From the NCBI GenBank assembly GCA_023512835.1, contig CM042092.1, forward strand, positions 26,795,543 to 26,859,542: a stretch of DNA of 64,000 nucleotides, read 5' to 3'. Below are positions 1 to 11,473 of this stretch, one piece after another. The notes under the pieces are model-generated. The model was not told the DNA's origin, did not search any database, and saw only the letters and a list, made by a program, of their open reading frames with translations. Each line of letters starts with the position of its first letter. The stretch's first letter is position 1. Source of the stretch: Taxillus chinensis (lineage: Eukaryota > Streptophyta > Magnoliopsida > Santalales > Loranthaceae). The translations under genes and the position numbers were made by a program.

Positions 1-894
1 AAACTAGTTGGTAAAGAACGATCTGATAAATTATTTTTCTGGTTCTGAACAGAGAATAGGATTCCAGGGGTTTGATTTCACCACCCTCCATTATGCACTT
101 GCTCTCCTAAATCATGCATGCTATAATTTATTTCAGTTTCATAGGATCACACCTTTCTTCTTCCATTTGGTCCATGTAAAGAAGATTTAAACTCTATCCC
201 AAGACCGTTTGGTCCATGTGAATTGGGAATTGCAAAGATAATGTCCTAAGCCAATTAGATGTGTTACAAGCTTGGTCAGCTCTGTAACATATCCCACCTA
301 AGGTTGCCACAATCCACCCCAGACTAGGGCTAACATTTTGATTCATGCATAAAATCAAACACTTCATAGACAAGGCAAAACTTATATGAAACTTTCAAAT
401 TATAAACACTGCATTTTAGTCAAACTAATACATAACAATTTAGGGGCTACATCGCACCCCTAGAATTAAAAGAAACTAGCCGGACATATTATTCTTACAG
501 ACCACAGTTACAAACAAAGACATACTTGATATGCCACAAAAACTTGGAGCTTTTACTATTCTCAATCACTTCTTCTCCTGTTTCCCTCTTCGAACCTTCT
601 GCAGTCTGCCTTCTTTTTTTGATGTTCGTTGATGTTCTTCCTAATTTCCTGATTTTCGATCCGTTCCACACACCAACTTCAATCCCCTCACCCGCGCATC
701 TGTTTCTCTTTTTGTATTCATTAGCCTTTATTCTTGTTCCATAACCGCTTCCCCTTCCAATCATACTCATATCAGCTGGCATTTTATCTTTTTTTTTTCC
801 TTTAATACTAATTTTATTTATCATCACTGCCATATAAGCCGGTCGAATATTAAGTCACTATGACAGTTACCTCTTTCAAGGAGGGCTCCTCTAT
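1..894. other. Intergenic DNA, no gene recognised
   Basis: No reading frame here resembles a known protein, and no paired terminal repeats or RNA gene were seen. The short frames at 495-833 and 526-744 overlap each other on opposite strands in a low-complexity stretch rich in C and T, which is typical of chance ORFs. It could be decayed transposon DNA or an intergenic spacer. Confidence 0.5.
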
Positions 895-1310
895 GGTGCA
901 CGTGGAGATGCATGTGGCGATGCGGCGACACGACAATACCATAATCGTGTAGGGCAATAAGGCGATACTTCCCATGGTACACGTGGCGATGCACATGATA
1001 GTCATTGCCACGTGCACACATCGCCATGTGCAAAGAATTGTCGCTGGAGTTGTGCAGTCATCATTTCTTCATTTTTATAGTCCATGCAAAGATCGATGCT
1101 TTCAAGGCTTCATCGTGTGTTGCTATGGAGACCACATCAGCATGTGGCGATAGCACGTGGTGACCATCGCCACGTGCACACATCGCTACGTGCACACCAC
1201 TCCAATAGTCCAGCCATTATGTCTTCAATGCTCACTTCGCCTGGCTCAATAATAACATCGTCAAAACATGCAAAGGAACTTTTGTACATGCAAAAGGGTC
1301 GCCACGTGCA
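895..1310. repeat. Dispersed G-box-like repeat cluster
   Basis: The palindrome CACGTG occurs six times (about 899, 980, 1009, 1154, 1171 and 1303). Several copies sit in a longer word, CACGTGGCGATG, or its reverse CATCGCCACGTG, with variants such as CATGTGGCGAT and TACGTGCACAC between them. Copies lie in both orientations with irregular spacing, so this is not a simple tandem array. CACGTG is the core of plant G-boxes bound by bZIP and bHLH factors, but no gene is seen next to it; a decayed repetitive element is equally possible. Confidence 0.55.
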
Positions 1311-1499
1311 AACATTTCACGCTAATCATCCAACTCCATCATTCTTATAACTGTTTCACAGACAAACAAGGGAAAACACAAAACGACACCAAATACACAG
1401 TATAATAGGAAGTTCACTTTCCGCTATTAGTTACAAAATACAAAATCAAAAAGGTAGAAAACACGAGAATAATAATTATACCGAAGCTAAAATATGCAT

Positions 1500-2145
1500 A
1501 ATAATAAACACATGATTTCCATGTGTCATTGCTATCAACATATCATTAACATATAGAAGTATATATATGAATCACCACACCTTTTAAAATAGTCACAACT
1601 ATTAAAACTAATTCTGTTAAAATCATGAGATGTCATAAAAGAGTCAAACCTCTTATACCATTGCCTGGGTGACTATTTTAAACGATAGAGAGACTTCTTC
1701 AATAAGTAAACACAATTTTATTTTCCATATGTTATAAAACCTTCAGGTTGTTCTATATAGATGTCTTCCTCAAGTTCTCCATGTAAAAAACCTGTTTTCA
1801 TATCTAACTGCTCTAATTCAAGTTCATGTTGAGCAACAATACTAAGTAAAGCTTGAATTGAACTATGCTTAACAACTGGAGTAATTATATCAGTATAATC
1901 CACACCTGGAACTTGACTATAACCTTTTGCAACAAGTTTTTCTTTAAACCTGGAATCTTCAACTCCAGGAATTCCCTCTTTCTTGCGAAACACCCATTTG
2001 CATCAAACAACCTTTTTATCTTTAGGAAACTTCACAAGCTCCCATGTTTTGTTCTTATGAAATGATTCCAACTCCTCTTGCATAGCTATCATCCACTTGT
2101 TGGAATAATCACAAGTGACTACATCAAAATAAGTTGATGGCTCCA
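1500..2145 (-). pseudogene. Copia reverse transcriptase fragment
   Basis: The clearest frame is 1718-1993, with LVAKGYSQ, GVDYTD, SIQALLSIVAQ, LDMKTGFLHGELEE and IYIEQPEGF, which are consecutive landmarks of copia reverse transcriptases. Upstream, 1994-2145 still reads as the N-terminal part (AMQEELESF, TWELVKFP), with one stop before the CKWVFRKKEG box. Downstream, another frame gives YKRFDSFM and then a YVNDMLIA version of the YVDD box near 1540-1565, where N replaces the first catalytic Asp. Stops and frame changes make it non-functional. Confidence 0.85.
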
Positions 2146-2454
2146 TCAATATGTTCAGCCACATTTTAATGTACATGTAACCAAATCTGCTTCATTATCA
2201 TATCTTTGTGGAGGCTTAATTTCTCACCTTGGTCTATTCATGGCAATAGAATATTAAGGAGCTGAAGGTGGTGTAATAGATAAAGAAACAACCCTCTCTT
2301 TAGTTGTAGAACTGGACTGAGCTAGACTAGATGAAGATAATAGACTGGATTGAGAAGTTGATGAAGGATGTCCTGATCAATATCAAACTCCACCTGTCTT
2401 GTAGTACTATGGTGATATGTTTTAGACTAATCATGAGAGGATAAATCATGTAAC

Positions 2455-3420
2455 ATAGAAGTTTCATCAAAGACAACATTCTTGCTAATAACAACCTTCT
2501 AGGTCTCTGGACACCATAATTTATATCCTTTAACTCCAGTCTTATATCCTAGATAAATGCATTTAACATATCTAGGCTCCAATTTAACATTATCAACATG
2601 AGCATATACAAGATAACAAAATATTTTTAAATCTAAATAATCAATAGGAGTACCAGTCCATACCTCATATGGTGTCTTCTTCTCAATAGAAGTAGAAGGA
2701 GACCGGTTAATGAGAAAACGAGTTGTAGTAGTTGCTTCATCTCAAAATGACTGTGATAACTTTGCATGTGATAGCATGCATTAGACTCTTTCCATGATGG
2801 TTCTGTTCATACTCTCTACAACTCCATTTTGCTGTGAAGTATGAGGAACTGTCAAGTGACGCACAATTCCTTTAGACTTGCAGAAGGTATTAAATTCATT
2901 GGAACAAAACTCTAAACTATTGTCTGTGCGAAGCCTCTTTACATGTTTTTCTGTTTGCTTTTTAATCATAATTTTCCAGTCGGTGAAAGTAGAGAATGCA
3001 TTACTTTTTTGCTTCAAGAAGAATGTCTAGAGTATCCTAGAGAAATCGTCAATAATAGTCAACATATAAATGGCACCACCTTTAGAAGCCACTCTTGTTG
3101 GTCTCCAAAGATCAAAATGAATATAATCCATAGTTCCTTTGGTTTTGTGAATGCCTTTAATAAACTAGACTCTTTTTTGTTTACCATAGACATAATGCTC
3201 ACAAAACTGAAAATTATTGATGCTTTGCCTTGTAATAAGTCCTCTTTTACTCAACTTAGCCATTCCATGCTCACTCATATGCCCTAAGTGCATATGCCAT
3301 AATTTAGAAATATCAGAATCAGACATGGAAGAAGAGGTTGCAATAGCAGCAGCTCCTGAAACTGTAGAACCTTGTAAAACATATAACTACCCAGCTCTCT
3401 TCTGACCTTTCATCACCACA
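2455..3420 (-). pseudogene. Copia integrase fragment
   Basis: The DDE core is recognisable: IIDDFSR near 3050 carries the first Asp, LRTDNSLEF in frame 2781-3017 the second, and QNGVVESMNRT the Glu. The region below 2700 continues as the integrase C-terminal part, with TPYEVWTG, a VDNVKLEPRY-like stretch, CIYLGY and LWCPET, and ends in the usual linker to the reverse transcriptase. Several stops separate the pieces. The HHCC part should lie at 3200-3420 but is too decayed to place residue by residue. Confidence 0.8.
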
Positions 3421-3566
3421 AGAAAACCCTTGTTGATCTTGATCACTCTACCTTCATAGGTGAACTTTTATGCTTTGAAATCAAGAGTACTCAATGAAAT
3501 TAGATTTCTCTTCAATTCTAGAATATATCTCACATCTCCAAGTGTTTTGACCACACCATCATGCAT

Positions 3567-3940
3567 TTAAATTCTGACTGTACCAATGCCGATAACTTTG
3601 CAAGAGGCATTATGCCCCATAACAACAGTACTTAAGGACACAGTTTCATATGTTAAAAACCAGTCCCGATTGGGACACATATGAAATGTGTAACCAGAAT
3701 CAAGGATCCACTCCTCGTGTGCCTTGTGGTCAGAATCGAAAACCACAAGGATCTCTCCATCACTGTAAGTCTCCACCACATCAGCTTCACTAGATTTCTC
3801 TGATTGTTTTCCAGCTCTTTTATTTTTGTTTTACAACTTGTAACACAGAAATAATATGACCTTTCTTCTTGTAATACCTACAAAATATATTATCTCTATT
3901 TGCAGATGTTGATCTTCTCTTTATATTACCACCAAGACCA
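3567..3940 (-). pseudogene. Copia protease and gag zinc-knuckle fragment
   Basis: Frame 3567-3779 contains WILDSGYTFHMCP, the plant copia protease active site (DSG, normally followed by CTYHM or similar), and then CKVIGIGTVRI. Upstream on the minus strand, near 3830-3900, a CCHC zinc knuckle is visible as CRYYKKKGHI with its other cysteines lost. The fragment is interrupted at 3941 by the small LTR element; gag resumes at 4273. Confidence 0.8.
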
Positions 3941-4272
3941 GAGATTGGACTTGGGCCCTAAACCGGACAATATCGTGCTATGGGAGATTTGGGCTGTTAC
4001 AGATGGTATTAGAGCTGGGGACTAGGTCGGTGTGTCATAATCCCACAAGGATGTGGGCCTCCTAAGAGGGGTGGATTGCAGAGTTTGGGGACTTTGTAAG
4101 TCCCACATCGGCAGGGAGGAGAACGAAGCGTGCCTCTTAAGAGGGCGTGGAGACCTCTCCTGGCACAAAACCTTTTGGGGTGCCTATGTGGCACTGCCAA
4201 GAACAAAATAGGGGATTGGGCTTGGGCCCTGAACCAGACAATATCGTGCTACGGGGGACTTGGGCTGTTATA
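3941..4272 (+). mobile_element. TRIM-like small LTR element, 5' LTR truncated
   Basis: A complete 178-bp LTR runs 4095-4272, from TGTAAGTCCCACATCGG to GGGCTGTTATA. The last 61 bp of a second copy lie at 3941-4001, ending GGGCTGTTACA. Directly after that copy comes TGGTATTAGAGCTGGG (4004-4019), a primer site for initiator tRNA-Met with one change from TGGTATCAGAGC. The internal region is only about 90 bp and has no ORF. These are the marks of a terminal-repeat retrotransposon in miniature. No target duplication can be checked because the left end is lost. It lies in the gag of the copia element. Confidence 0.85.
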
Positions 4273-4720
4273 CCAAATCCTCTTCATCATATTTAACTTC
4301 CATTGATTCTAAATCAGAAACAATTTCTTTAAATATGACTAAATGATCTTTAAGAGATGTACCTTCTGTTAAACAATGAGAAGATAATCGATCCTTCAAG
4401 TGCAACTTACTGGTCAAACTCTTCGTCATACAAAGCTACTCTAACTTCAACCATAGGGCAGCGTCAGTTTTCTCATGCAACACATCTTGTAAAATCTGAT
4501 TGGATAAATGTAGATGTATTTGAGATAGATTCTTATGATCTTTACGTTGTTTATCTTCAATTAACCATGAAGAAGGCATTTTGTTAAACCCTAAAAGTGC
4601 ATCATCATGATCCATCTGCGCAAGAATAGCCCATATCTTAACCTGCTATAAACAAAACCTGGTGTTGCGATCCAACAATGGAATATCATACTTCATTGTT
4701 GCCATTATCAAGAAATCCAA
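4273..4720 (-). pseudogene. Copia gag fragment
   Basis: On the minus strand 4273-4390 reads through as EGTSLKDHLVIFKEIVSDLE followed by ESMEVKYDEEDL, matching the plant copia gag segment in which a short helix is followed by a conserved ED motif. The part nearer the primer site is more decayed. The frame stops at 4273, where the small LTR element has inserted. Confidence 0.75.
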
Positions 4721-4784
4721 GAATGAAAATTAGAAAATCAAAAACCCTAGAGTGGTGAATATAGAAAACCAAAAAACCCTGAAA

Positions 4785-4795
4785 CTCTGATACCA
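4785..4795 (-). other. Primer binding site of the copia element (tRNA-iMet)
   Basis: On the minus strand this reads TGGTATCAGAG, complementary to the 3' end of initiator tRNA-Met. It lies three bases inside the LTR edge (CA/TG boundary at 4799), the expected place for minus-strand cDNA priming. Confidence 0.85.
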
Positions 4796-4798
4796 ATT

Positions 4799-5165
4799 TG
4801 TTATAAATTAGATGGAAGATAATAGCAAAAATCAAATAGAAACCAGAGAAAGAACATTAAGACTTACATGAAAAACCTAAGACAGAAAAAACCACGGGCA
4901 GAGAAAAAAGAAATTCACTATTCTGTAGGAGTACAATAGATGACTATGCAGCTTATGGCTCTCTTAACCCTAATGACAACCCTAGGGCCCTATAAATAGG
5001 TAATTACAAAATAGTTTCCAAATACCTCTTTTATGCCATTAAATAATATAAAAATAATGGGTATAAAGAAAAAAAGAAAACAAAGAATATGAATCATAAA
5101 TAACATATATATAGGCTTAGGTTAAGTCACGTTAATCATGGCTCAATGTTTAGTCTTACTAATAG
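4799..5165 (-). mobile_element. 5' LTR of the copia element (outer end approximate)
   Basis: The inner edge is set by the primer site: on the plus strand the LTR starts TGTTATAAATTAGATGG at 4799. It contains a CTATAAATAG box near 4990, readable as CTATTTATAG on the minus strand, a plausible TATA element for the minus-strand transcript. The outer edge was not found because the other LTR is missing; about 5165 is an estimate from sequence character. Confidence 0.55.
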
Positions 5166-5998
5166 CATATTAACCTTGTAGATCAAATCCTGCTCCACCA
5201 TAGTCACCGCCTTTGGTGCAATCTGCTAATAATAATAATTTTGGAATCAGTAAGAAAGGTACACCTGATACTAATAGACATAAATTATTATTAATAATAA
5301 TTTTTTCTTTGAAATATAAAGTCGAACAGAAAGTGTGTGGTGTGTTACCTATGTAGGAGCCATAGGATGTTGGTGTCATTGCCAGTGATGTCATGAACAG
5401 AGTGCTACAACCAGTGGACAGCAAAGCCTCTCACTCGCTGACATAGAGCCCCTCTAATGAGCCTTTCCATTCCTCTTGACCACATGGAAGAACCTGAAGG
5501 GGAGGCCAAACGAAGTCGAAGAGACATTTCCCGGTAAGCTGGAGGGGTTCCACGAAAGTAGTAGTGCGCAACTCAGACCTCCAACCCATCGATGACAAGT
5601 TGAATGTCCTCTTTTCGGAGCAGATCCAGATGGCCCTAATTTCCAGTGTGATCTGTAGTAGGAGGGGTGAGGGTGGCGATGGAGATAAGCAATGAGAAGG
5701 AACACAAGAGGATTGAGGAGGGCAGAGGAAGAAATTGGCTATCGACCTAGGGTTGTTGATGGAAATTAAAAAGGAATGAAAATTAATTTTGCTTGTGTTT
5801 GAGACTGAAATTAGTTTCGGTGTTTAAAAAATATGTAAATTTTAATTTATTTAAAATTAAAATTAAAATTTTGTTGGTTTGGGATGGTTATTGGATTTAT
5901 AAATTTTGCGGTGTTTTGGGACGGTAAATTTCATCCTTAATTTCATATAATTAATAATTGTCTCAATAGTTCATTTTTTAGTGTGATGTATCTCGTCA
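5166..5998. other. Unassigned stretch
   Basis: No recognised protein. The part 5440-5760 has higher GC and longer open frames on both strands (for example 5454-5705 minus), so it may be a gene or transposon fragment, but no motif supports a function. From 5760 to 5998 the DNA becomes AT-rich, with short runs of TTAAAATTAAAATT. Confidence 0.4.
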
Positions 5999-6465
5999 TG
6001 TCACGCCCCAGATTTCCGATCCCCAGAAACCGGTTCGTAAGGCCCCATGCCTGCACCCAAAGGGACAAGGGGTTGGTAATAAAACCGAGAAAGGGACCTT
6101 AGCACGAGTGCTGTCCCTAAACCATGACACACATATATAGAAATCTCATTTTAATCCATAGTACAAATACACATATATACATGTTTCTTCCTTTAAAGGG
6201 TTACATCATATCATTACAATCCAATATAGTAAACACACAAACAAAGTTTCCACATTGGGTGTACCTCCTAGCTCCTGTAGGCACCTGAAACACACAAAAA
6301 CAAACACAACAGGAGGGGTAAGCAATCACAGCTCAGTAGGGATCATGTCTCCCTAACCCATCCCAACTTATAAACTAGTGTAGGCATGTGCTCGTGTAAT
6401 ACTATAGATACATTACCAACTCAATCATGTACAAACACATTCAAATGCAGAGAAAGCCTCCCAGG

Positions 6466-6850
6466 TGTCACAGACCGAGGCTTATCCTAGCATACTTAGG
6501 TTATTTTGGGGTGTTTCCCCCTTGTAAAGTGTTGTAACTTAGCTTATAGAGTAAGTTGTAGAGATTTTAGATTTCGATCGTATATGATGTCTCCTGGTGT
6601 CACTGCCAGAAAAGTGTTAACATCTATATGTAGGGGAGTGATGTTGTAAAGCTTTCAAGCAATCAATACAATCGTTTGTTGCCTTCGTTCAATCATTTTT
6701 CTGCTAAACGTTTCCCTACACAATTGCTTTATAATGGATCGATGGGTTCTGATCCAAATGCGACAATTTAGGCTGACCTAGCATTCCTTCGTACGGGTGG
6801 GAACTAGGTGCCGCATGGGTTAAGATGCTATAAAGGCTGACCCCGTGACA
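6466..6850 (+). repeat. 5' LTR of the Galadriel-like element
   Basis: The repeat runs from TGTCACAGACCGAGG to GACCCCGTGACA. The last 100 bp match 11448-11547 at the other end with few changes. Its first and last bases resemble the LTR ends of the small element at 14110-15312. Confidence 0.85.
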
Positions 6851-6864
6851 AGTGGTATCAGAGC
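6851..6864 (+). other. Primer binding site (tRNA-iMet)
   Basis: AGTGGTATCAGAGC follows the LTR end directly. TGGTATCAGAGC is the perfect 12-base complement of the initiator tRNA-Met 3' end. Confidence 0.9.
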
Positions 6865-6918
6865 ATAGTTCGGTGCTAAAGTTCAGTGGAACAATCAAAA
6901 CTTCGAGACGGTGCAAAA

Positions 6919-8058
6919 ATGACAAACGGTGGATCTATTGTCATTAGTGCTGGTGGGCACGAAGGCCGCGAGAAGGAGCAAACCATTAAGGAACGGAGGA
7001 GAGACAAGTCCGTTTCAAGGGAAACATGTCCACTGGAGAGTCGGCTAGCCAAAGTGGAGTTGGCGTTAACCGACCAGATGGAGGTGATCGAGGAGCACTC
7101 TGGAAGCATCGAAAGGCTGGACTCAGAGGGTGAGGAAAGCTATGGAAGGATGCAAGGACTTCTCAACTCCGTCATGGATGACATGAACTCTCGATTCAAG
7201 GGCTTAAAGGGTTCTCTCATGTCCCAAATCCTGGCGATGCAGGAGGAAATCAAAGAGATCAAGTCGGATTGGTCTCTATGCAAGATGGCAGTCACCCAAG
7301 GTGGGGTTCGCGGCCATTCCAGCTCCAAAATTGACGTGCCAAATCCTGCTGGGTCAAAGAATGCGAGGGAGTTAGACAACTTCCTTTGGACCATAGAGCA
7401 GTACTTCGATGCCTTGAACATTATCAACGAGGCAAAGAAGGTGCAGACCGCTCCGCTATACTTAGTCGATTTGGCTATGGTGTGGTGGAGGCAACGATAT
7501 GCCGACAAGGAGTGCGGCCTATGCGTCATCGATAACTGGGCGGATTTCAAGTGAGAGATCAAGGCCCAATTCTATCCCCAGAATGCGGAGGACGAGTCCC
7601 GGGCGAAACTTTGGCGCCTTACCCACAAAGACACGGTGCGGGAGTACGTCCGCGAATTTTCGGAGCTGATATTGGAGATCCCAGACATGTCCCCGAAGGA
7701 TTCACTATTTTCCTTCATGGATGGATTGCAACAATGGGTGAAGTTGGAGCTGCAACGGAGAAACGTGCAGGACCTGGCGTCGGCCATGGCGGTGGCCGAA
7801 TCACTCATTGAATACAAGAAGCCGGAGAAGACCACCAGTTCTTTAGGAACTTCCAAGGCGAACAGGTTCCACAAGGAGAAACGTGGGGGAGACAACCGAA
7901 GTGAAGGAAAAGGGAGACCCTTCCAACCGTCTAAGGACTTTCACCCAAAACATTTCGCGAATAGTTCCAAGGATGGAGAGAAGCCAAGGATCTCTTGTTT
8001 TTTTTGTGAAGGCCCTCACAAGGCGTTCGAGTGACCGAAGCGCTCCAAGATTTCTGCA
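6919..8058 (+). pseudogene. Gag of the Galadriel-like element
   Basis: The first ATG after the primer site is at 6919. The N-terminal third is charged with coiled-coil character. The capsid core follows (LDNFLWTIEQYFDAL, VWWRQRY, WADFK), and after a TGA at 7552-7554 the same frame continues with AQFYPQNAEDESRAKL, VREYVREFSELILEIPDMS and FSFMDGLQQW. A basic nucleocapsid with one zinc knuckle (CFFCEGPHKAFE) ends at another stop at 8032-8034, where the last Cys of the CCHC set is gone. Translation would stop at 7554, so the protein is not made whole. Confidence 0.85.
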
Positions 8059-9563
8059 ATGATCAACGAAGAAGAAGACAGAGATGCGAGGGATCCAAGA
8101 CTTGGTTCCTTGCAACTCCTCAATGCAATCAAGGTGAAGATGGAGGTGCCACCATCCGGACGACAGAAGGGGCACATGTATGTGCTTGCTAAGGCTAACA
8201 ACTTTGAAACTAAGGCCTTGGTGGACACGGGTGCGACCAACAACTTCATCAAGGTGGAAGAAGCTCGTAAACTGGGGATAGTCTACAAGGAAGAGAAGGG
8301 CTGGCTGTCTAGTTCCAGTCCAATCCATGGCATGGCTCAAGGTGTCGAGCTAAGTATCGGCGAGTGGAGAGGCAAGGTGAATCTCTCCGTGGTGTCGATT
8401 GACAATTATCCCATGGTGCTGGGGATGGTGTTCATTGACCAAGTGCGGGCAATTCCAATTCCAAGGACCAACACAATGTGCATCATGGACGAGGGGAAGA
8501 CGTGCATGGTGAAGGTAATGAGGCAGGAAGAGCTCAAGGCGAAGTCTCTTTCAGCGCTCCAACTGTCCAAAGGAGTTAGGCGACAGGAGCCAACCTTTAT
8601 TGCCATGGTGAAGGAAAAATGCCCAAGTGTTGGGGAGGAGCCCCCAACCGAAGTGAAGACAGCCCTTGAAGAGTTTGGTGATGTTATGCCACCCGAACTC
8701 CCCAAACAACTTCCACTGAAACAGGAGGTGGACCACAGGATCGAGTTAGAGGCCGGTGCAAGGCCTACTACTGCGGTGCCCTATCGGATGGCACCACCGG
8801 AGTTAGAGGAACTTCGGAAACAACAAAAGGACTTGTTGGATGCCGGATTCATTCGGCCATCCAAAGCACCATTTGGAGCACCGATGTTGTTCCAAAAGAA
8901 GCACGACGGGTCGATGCGGCTACGCATTGACTATAGGACGCTAAATAAGATTACGGTGAAAAACAGCTACCCCATCCCTCTCATATCTGACCTGTTTGAT
9001 CAACTTGGTGTTACAAGATGGTTCTCAAAGCTAGACTTGTGGTCGGGATATTGGCAAGTGCGGATAGCCGAAGGTGATGAGGCAAAGACGGTTTGTGTCA
9101 CAAGATACGGCTCTTACGAGTTCTTGGTGATGCCCTTTGGCTTCACAAACGCCCCTGCACATTTTGTTCGTTGATGAACCGGATCTTCCAACCATACTTG
9201 GATAGATTCGTCGTGGTATACCTTGATGACATTGTCATCTACAACAAAACCTTGGAGGAGCACAAGACACACCTATGGCGGGTTTTCCAAATCTTAAGGG
9301 AGAACTAATTGTTTGTGAAAAAGGAAAAATGTGACTTTGCAAAGAAGGAGGTGCCCTTCTTGGGCCACATTATTGGCGGCGGCAAGTTAAAGATGGATGA
9401 CAAGAAAATGTTAGCCATTAAGGAATGGGAGACACCCAAGAAAGTCCCTGAGATGCATTCCTTCCTTGGCTTGGTTAACTACTATAGAAGATTCATTTGC
9501 GGTTATTCCCATATTGCCGCACCCTTGACAAAATTATTGACGAAGAATAAGATTTGGGTGTGA
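8059..9563 (+). pseudogene. Protease and reverse transcriptase of the Galadriel-like element
   Basis: The retropepsin active site is [10 protein letters not shown] (DTGA at 8224-8235). Reverse transcriptase follows with [56 protein letters not shown] and [10 protein letters not shown]. Near 9160-9165 a one-base change shifts the frame, and the protein continues in another frame with NRIFQPYLDRFVVVYLDDI, the catalytic YLDD box at 9219-9230. Further stops lie at 9306-9308 and 9561-9563. All landmark motifs are present, so decay appears moderate. Confidence 0.88.
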
Positions 9564-9593
9564 GATGATGATTGCCGAGAGGCATTCGAAAAG

Positions 9594-10121
9594 TTGAAGC
9601 AAGCCATGACGAATGGACCGGTGATGGCACTGACGAACCATACAAAGCCTTATGAAGTTCACACGGATGCTTCAGACTTTGCCATCGGTGGAGTTCTAAT
9701 GCAGGAGGGGCATCCTGTAGCATATGAAAGCCGAAAACTCAATGGCACCGAACGAAGGTACGCGGTGCATGAAAAGGAGATGACGGCAGTTATGCATTGC
9801 CTTCGGGTGTGGAGGCATTACTTGCTAGGGTCCAAGTTCGTGATGAAGATGGACAACATTGCTATGAGTTATTTCCTAACTCAAAGGAACTTAACTCCGA
9901 AGCAAGCACGGTGGCAAGGACTCCTAGCGGAATTCGACTTTGTTGTCGAGTACAAATCGGGCACAAATAATGTGGTGGTTGATGCACTATGTCGGAAGGC
10001 GGAACTTGCAGCCATTAGCCAACCACAATTCCTCCTGGTGGACAAACTAAAGGAAGGAATGGAGCATGATTCATTAGCCAAGTCCTTGGTGGAATGTGTT
10101 AAGGCTGGAAAGACGAGGTGA
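9594..10121 (+). pseudogene. RNase H of the Galadriel-like element
   Basis: The domain begins with YEVHTDASDFAIGGVL (first catalytic Asp) and continues with AYESRKLNGTERRY, EKEMTAVMHCLRVWRHYL and the MKMDNIAM segment. It ends with the tether that leads to integrase (FVVEYKSGTNNVVVDALCRK, where C replaces the usual S). A stop at 10119-10121 cuts the link to integrase. Confidence 0.85.
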
Positions 10122-10139
10122 TTTTGGCTAAGAGATAAC

Positions 10140-11473
10140 TTGCTCCATACTCGAGGGGAACGGGTGTACATTCCTAAATGGGGAAGTTTGAGGAGAGACA
10201 TCCTCAAAGAATGTCACGACTCGTGGTGGGGTGGCCATCCCGGAGTCGATCGTACCTTGGCATTGGTGGAAAGGAGCTACTACTGGCCTCAACTTTACGG
10301 GACGTCCAAGTGTACATGCGGACTTGTCTTGTGTGCCAACAAGACAAGATCGAGAATTGGAAGCCAGCGGGATTGTTGGAGCCGTTGCCCACTCCAGAAA
10401 GACCTTGGAAAAGTGTTTCGATGGACTTCATTGTTTGTCTCCCAAGATCCGAAGGATGTGGTACGATCATTGTGGTGGTTGACCGATTCTCTAAGTATGG
10501 AGTTTTTATTCCAGCTTCGAAGGATTGCACAGAAGATGACACAACCCGACTATTCTTCAAGTACGTGGTGAAGTACTGGGGCATTCCAAAGACAATCGTG
10601 AGCGATCGGGACTCACGATTCACTGGGCGGTTTTGGATTGAGCTATTTCGGATAATGGGTTCGGACTTAAATTTTTTAACAAGTTTCCACCCACAAATAG
10701 ACGGCCAAACAGAACGTGTCAATGGCTTACTGGAGCTATATCTGAGGCACTATGTGAGTGTCAATCAAAGAGATTGGGTTAAGGTTCTGGACATAGCCCA
10801 ATTCTCATACAACTTGCAGAAGAGCGAGTCCACGAACGAGAGCCCGTTCAAACTCGCAACTGGGCAGCAACCATTGACGCTCACTTCCATCACTCAGGGG
10901 TATACTGGAAAGAGCCCCGTGGCGTTCAATTTTGCAAAAGGATGGCATGAACAGACAGATCTGGTGAGGGCATACTTGCACAAAACGGTGAAAAAGATGA
11001 AGAAGTGGGCGGATCAACAAAGGAGGCCCTTAGAATTTCAAGAAGAAGACATGGTGATGCTCAAACTCCTTCCGTGCCAAACCAAAGCACTTAGACAATT
11101 GCATAAGGGTTTGGTGCGCCGATATGAGGGGCCTTTCAAAGTACTTAAGAGAGTTGGGAAGGTCTCATACAAACTGGACCTCCCGACTAGCTTACAAAGG
11201 CATCCAGTGTTCCACGTTAGTTTGCTCAAGCCTTACCATAAAGACTTGGAAGATACGAGCGGACAGCGGGCAGTGCGGACACCAACAGCATCAACGGGCA
11301 AGACCTATGACAAAGAGATAGAGAAAATCCATTCTCGTAGAGTTGTGCCAAGAAGAGGCGTAGATCCAAGCCGGGTGGAGTACTACGTCCAATGGAAGAA
11401 CAAGCCGGTTGAAGAGGCAAGTTGGGAGAAGGAAGAACAAGCCCGTAGATCCAAATGCGATGAGTTAGGCTGA
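10140..11473 (+). pseudogene. Integrase with C-terminal chromodomain
   Basis: The HHCC zinc site is split by a frameshift near 10290-10300: the two His (CHDSWWGGHPGVDRT) are in one frame and the two Cys (CLVCQQDK) in the next. The catalytic core has MDFIVCLPRS (Asp), VSDRDSRFTG (Asp) and SFHPQIDGQTERVNG (Glu). The C-terminus has the GPFKVLKRVGKVSYKLDLP fold, HPVFHVSLLKPY, and a chromodomain with VEYYVQWKNKPVEEASWE. The chromodomain is the mark of chromoviruses and is thought to guide insertion into heterochromatin. The last residues are encoded by the 3' LTR remnant, a result of a deletion. Confidence 0.88.

Larger units (their letters stand above)
1486..5165 (-). mobile_element. Degenerate Ty1/copia element (Tork/Tnt1-like), truncated
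   Basis: Read on the minus strand, the order is 5' LTR, tRNA-Met primer site, gag, protease, integrase and reverse transcriptase, which is the copia order. The element is cut off inside the reverse transcriptase near 1486, so RNase H, the polypurine tract and the 3' LTR are missing. All coding parts carry stops and frameshifts. Wording of the RT start (KEGIPGVED, LVAKGYSQ) and of the region before the YVDD-type box suits the Tork/Tnt1 lineage, but the lineage was judged by eye. A small LTR element (3941-4272) sits inside gag. Confidence 0.8.

Noticed and set aside
4095..4272. Cassandra TRIM with 5S rRNA-like LTR
   Set aside because: Only the phrase near GACAATATCGTGC is shared; no 5S-like promoter boxes are seen in the LTR.
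5454..5705. 83-codon minus-strand frame as a gene
   Set aside because: No domain, start context or neighbour supports it, and other frames are open over the same stretch.
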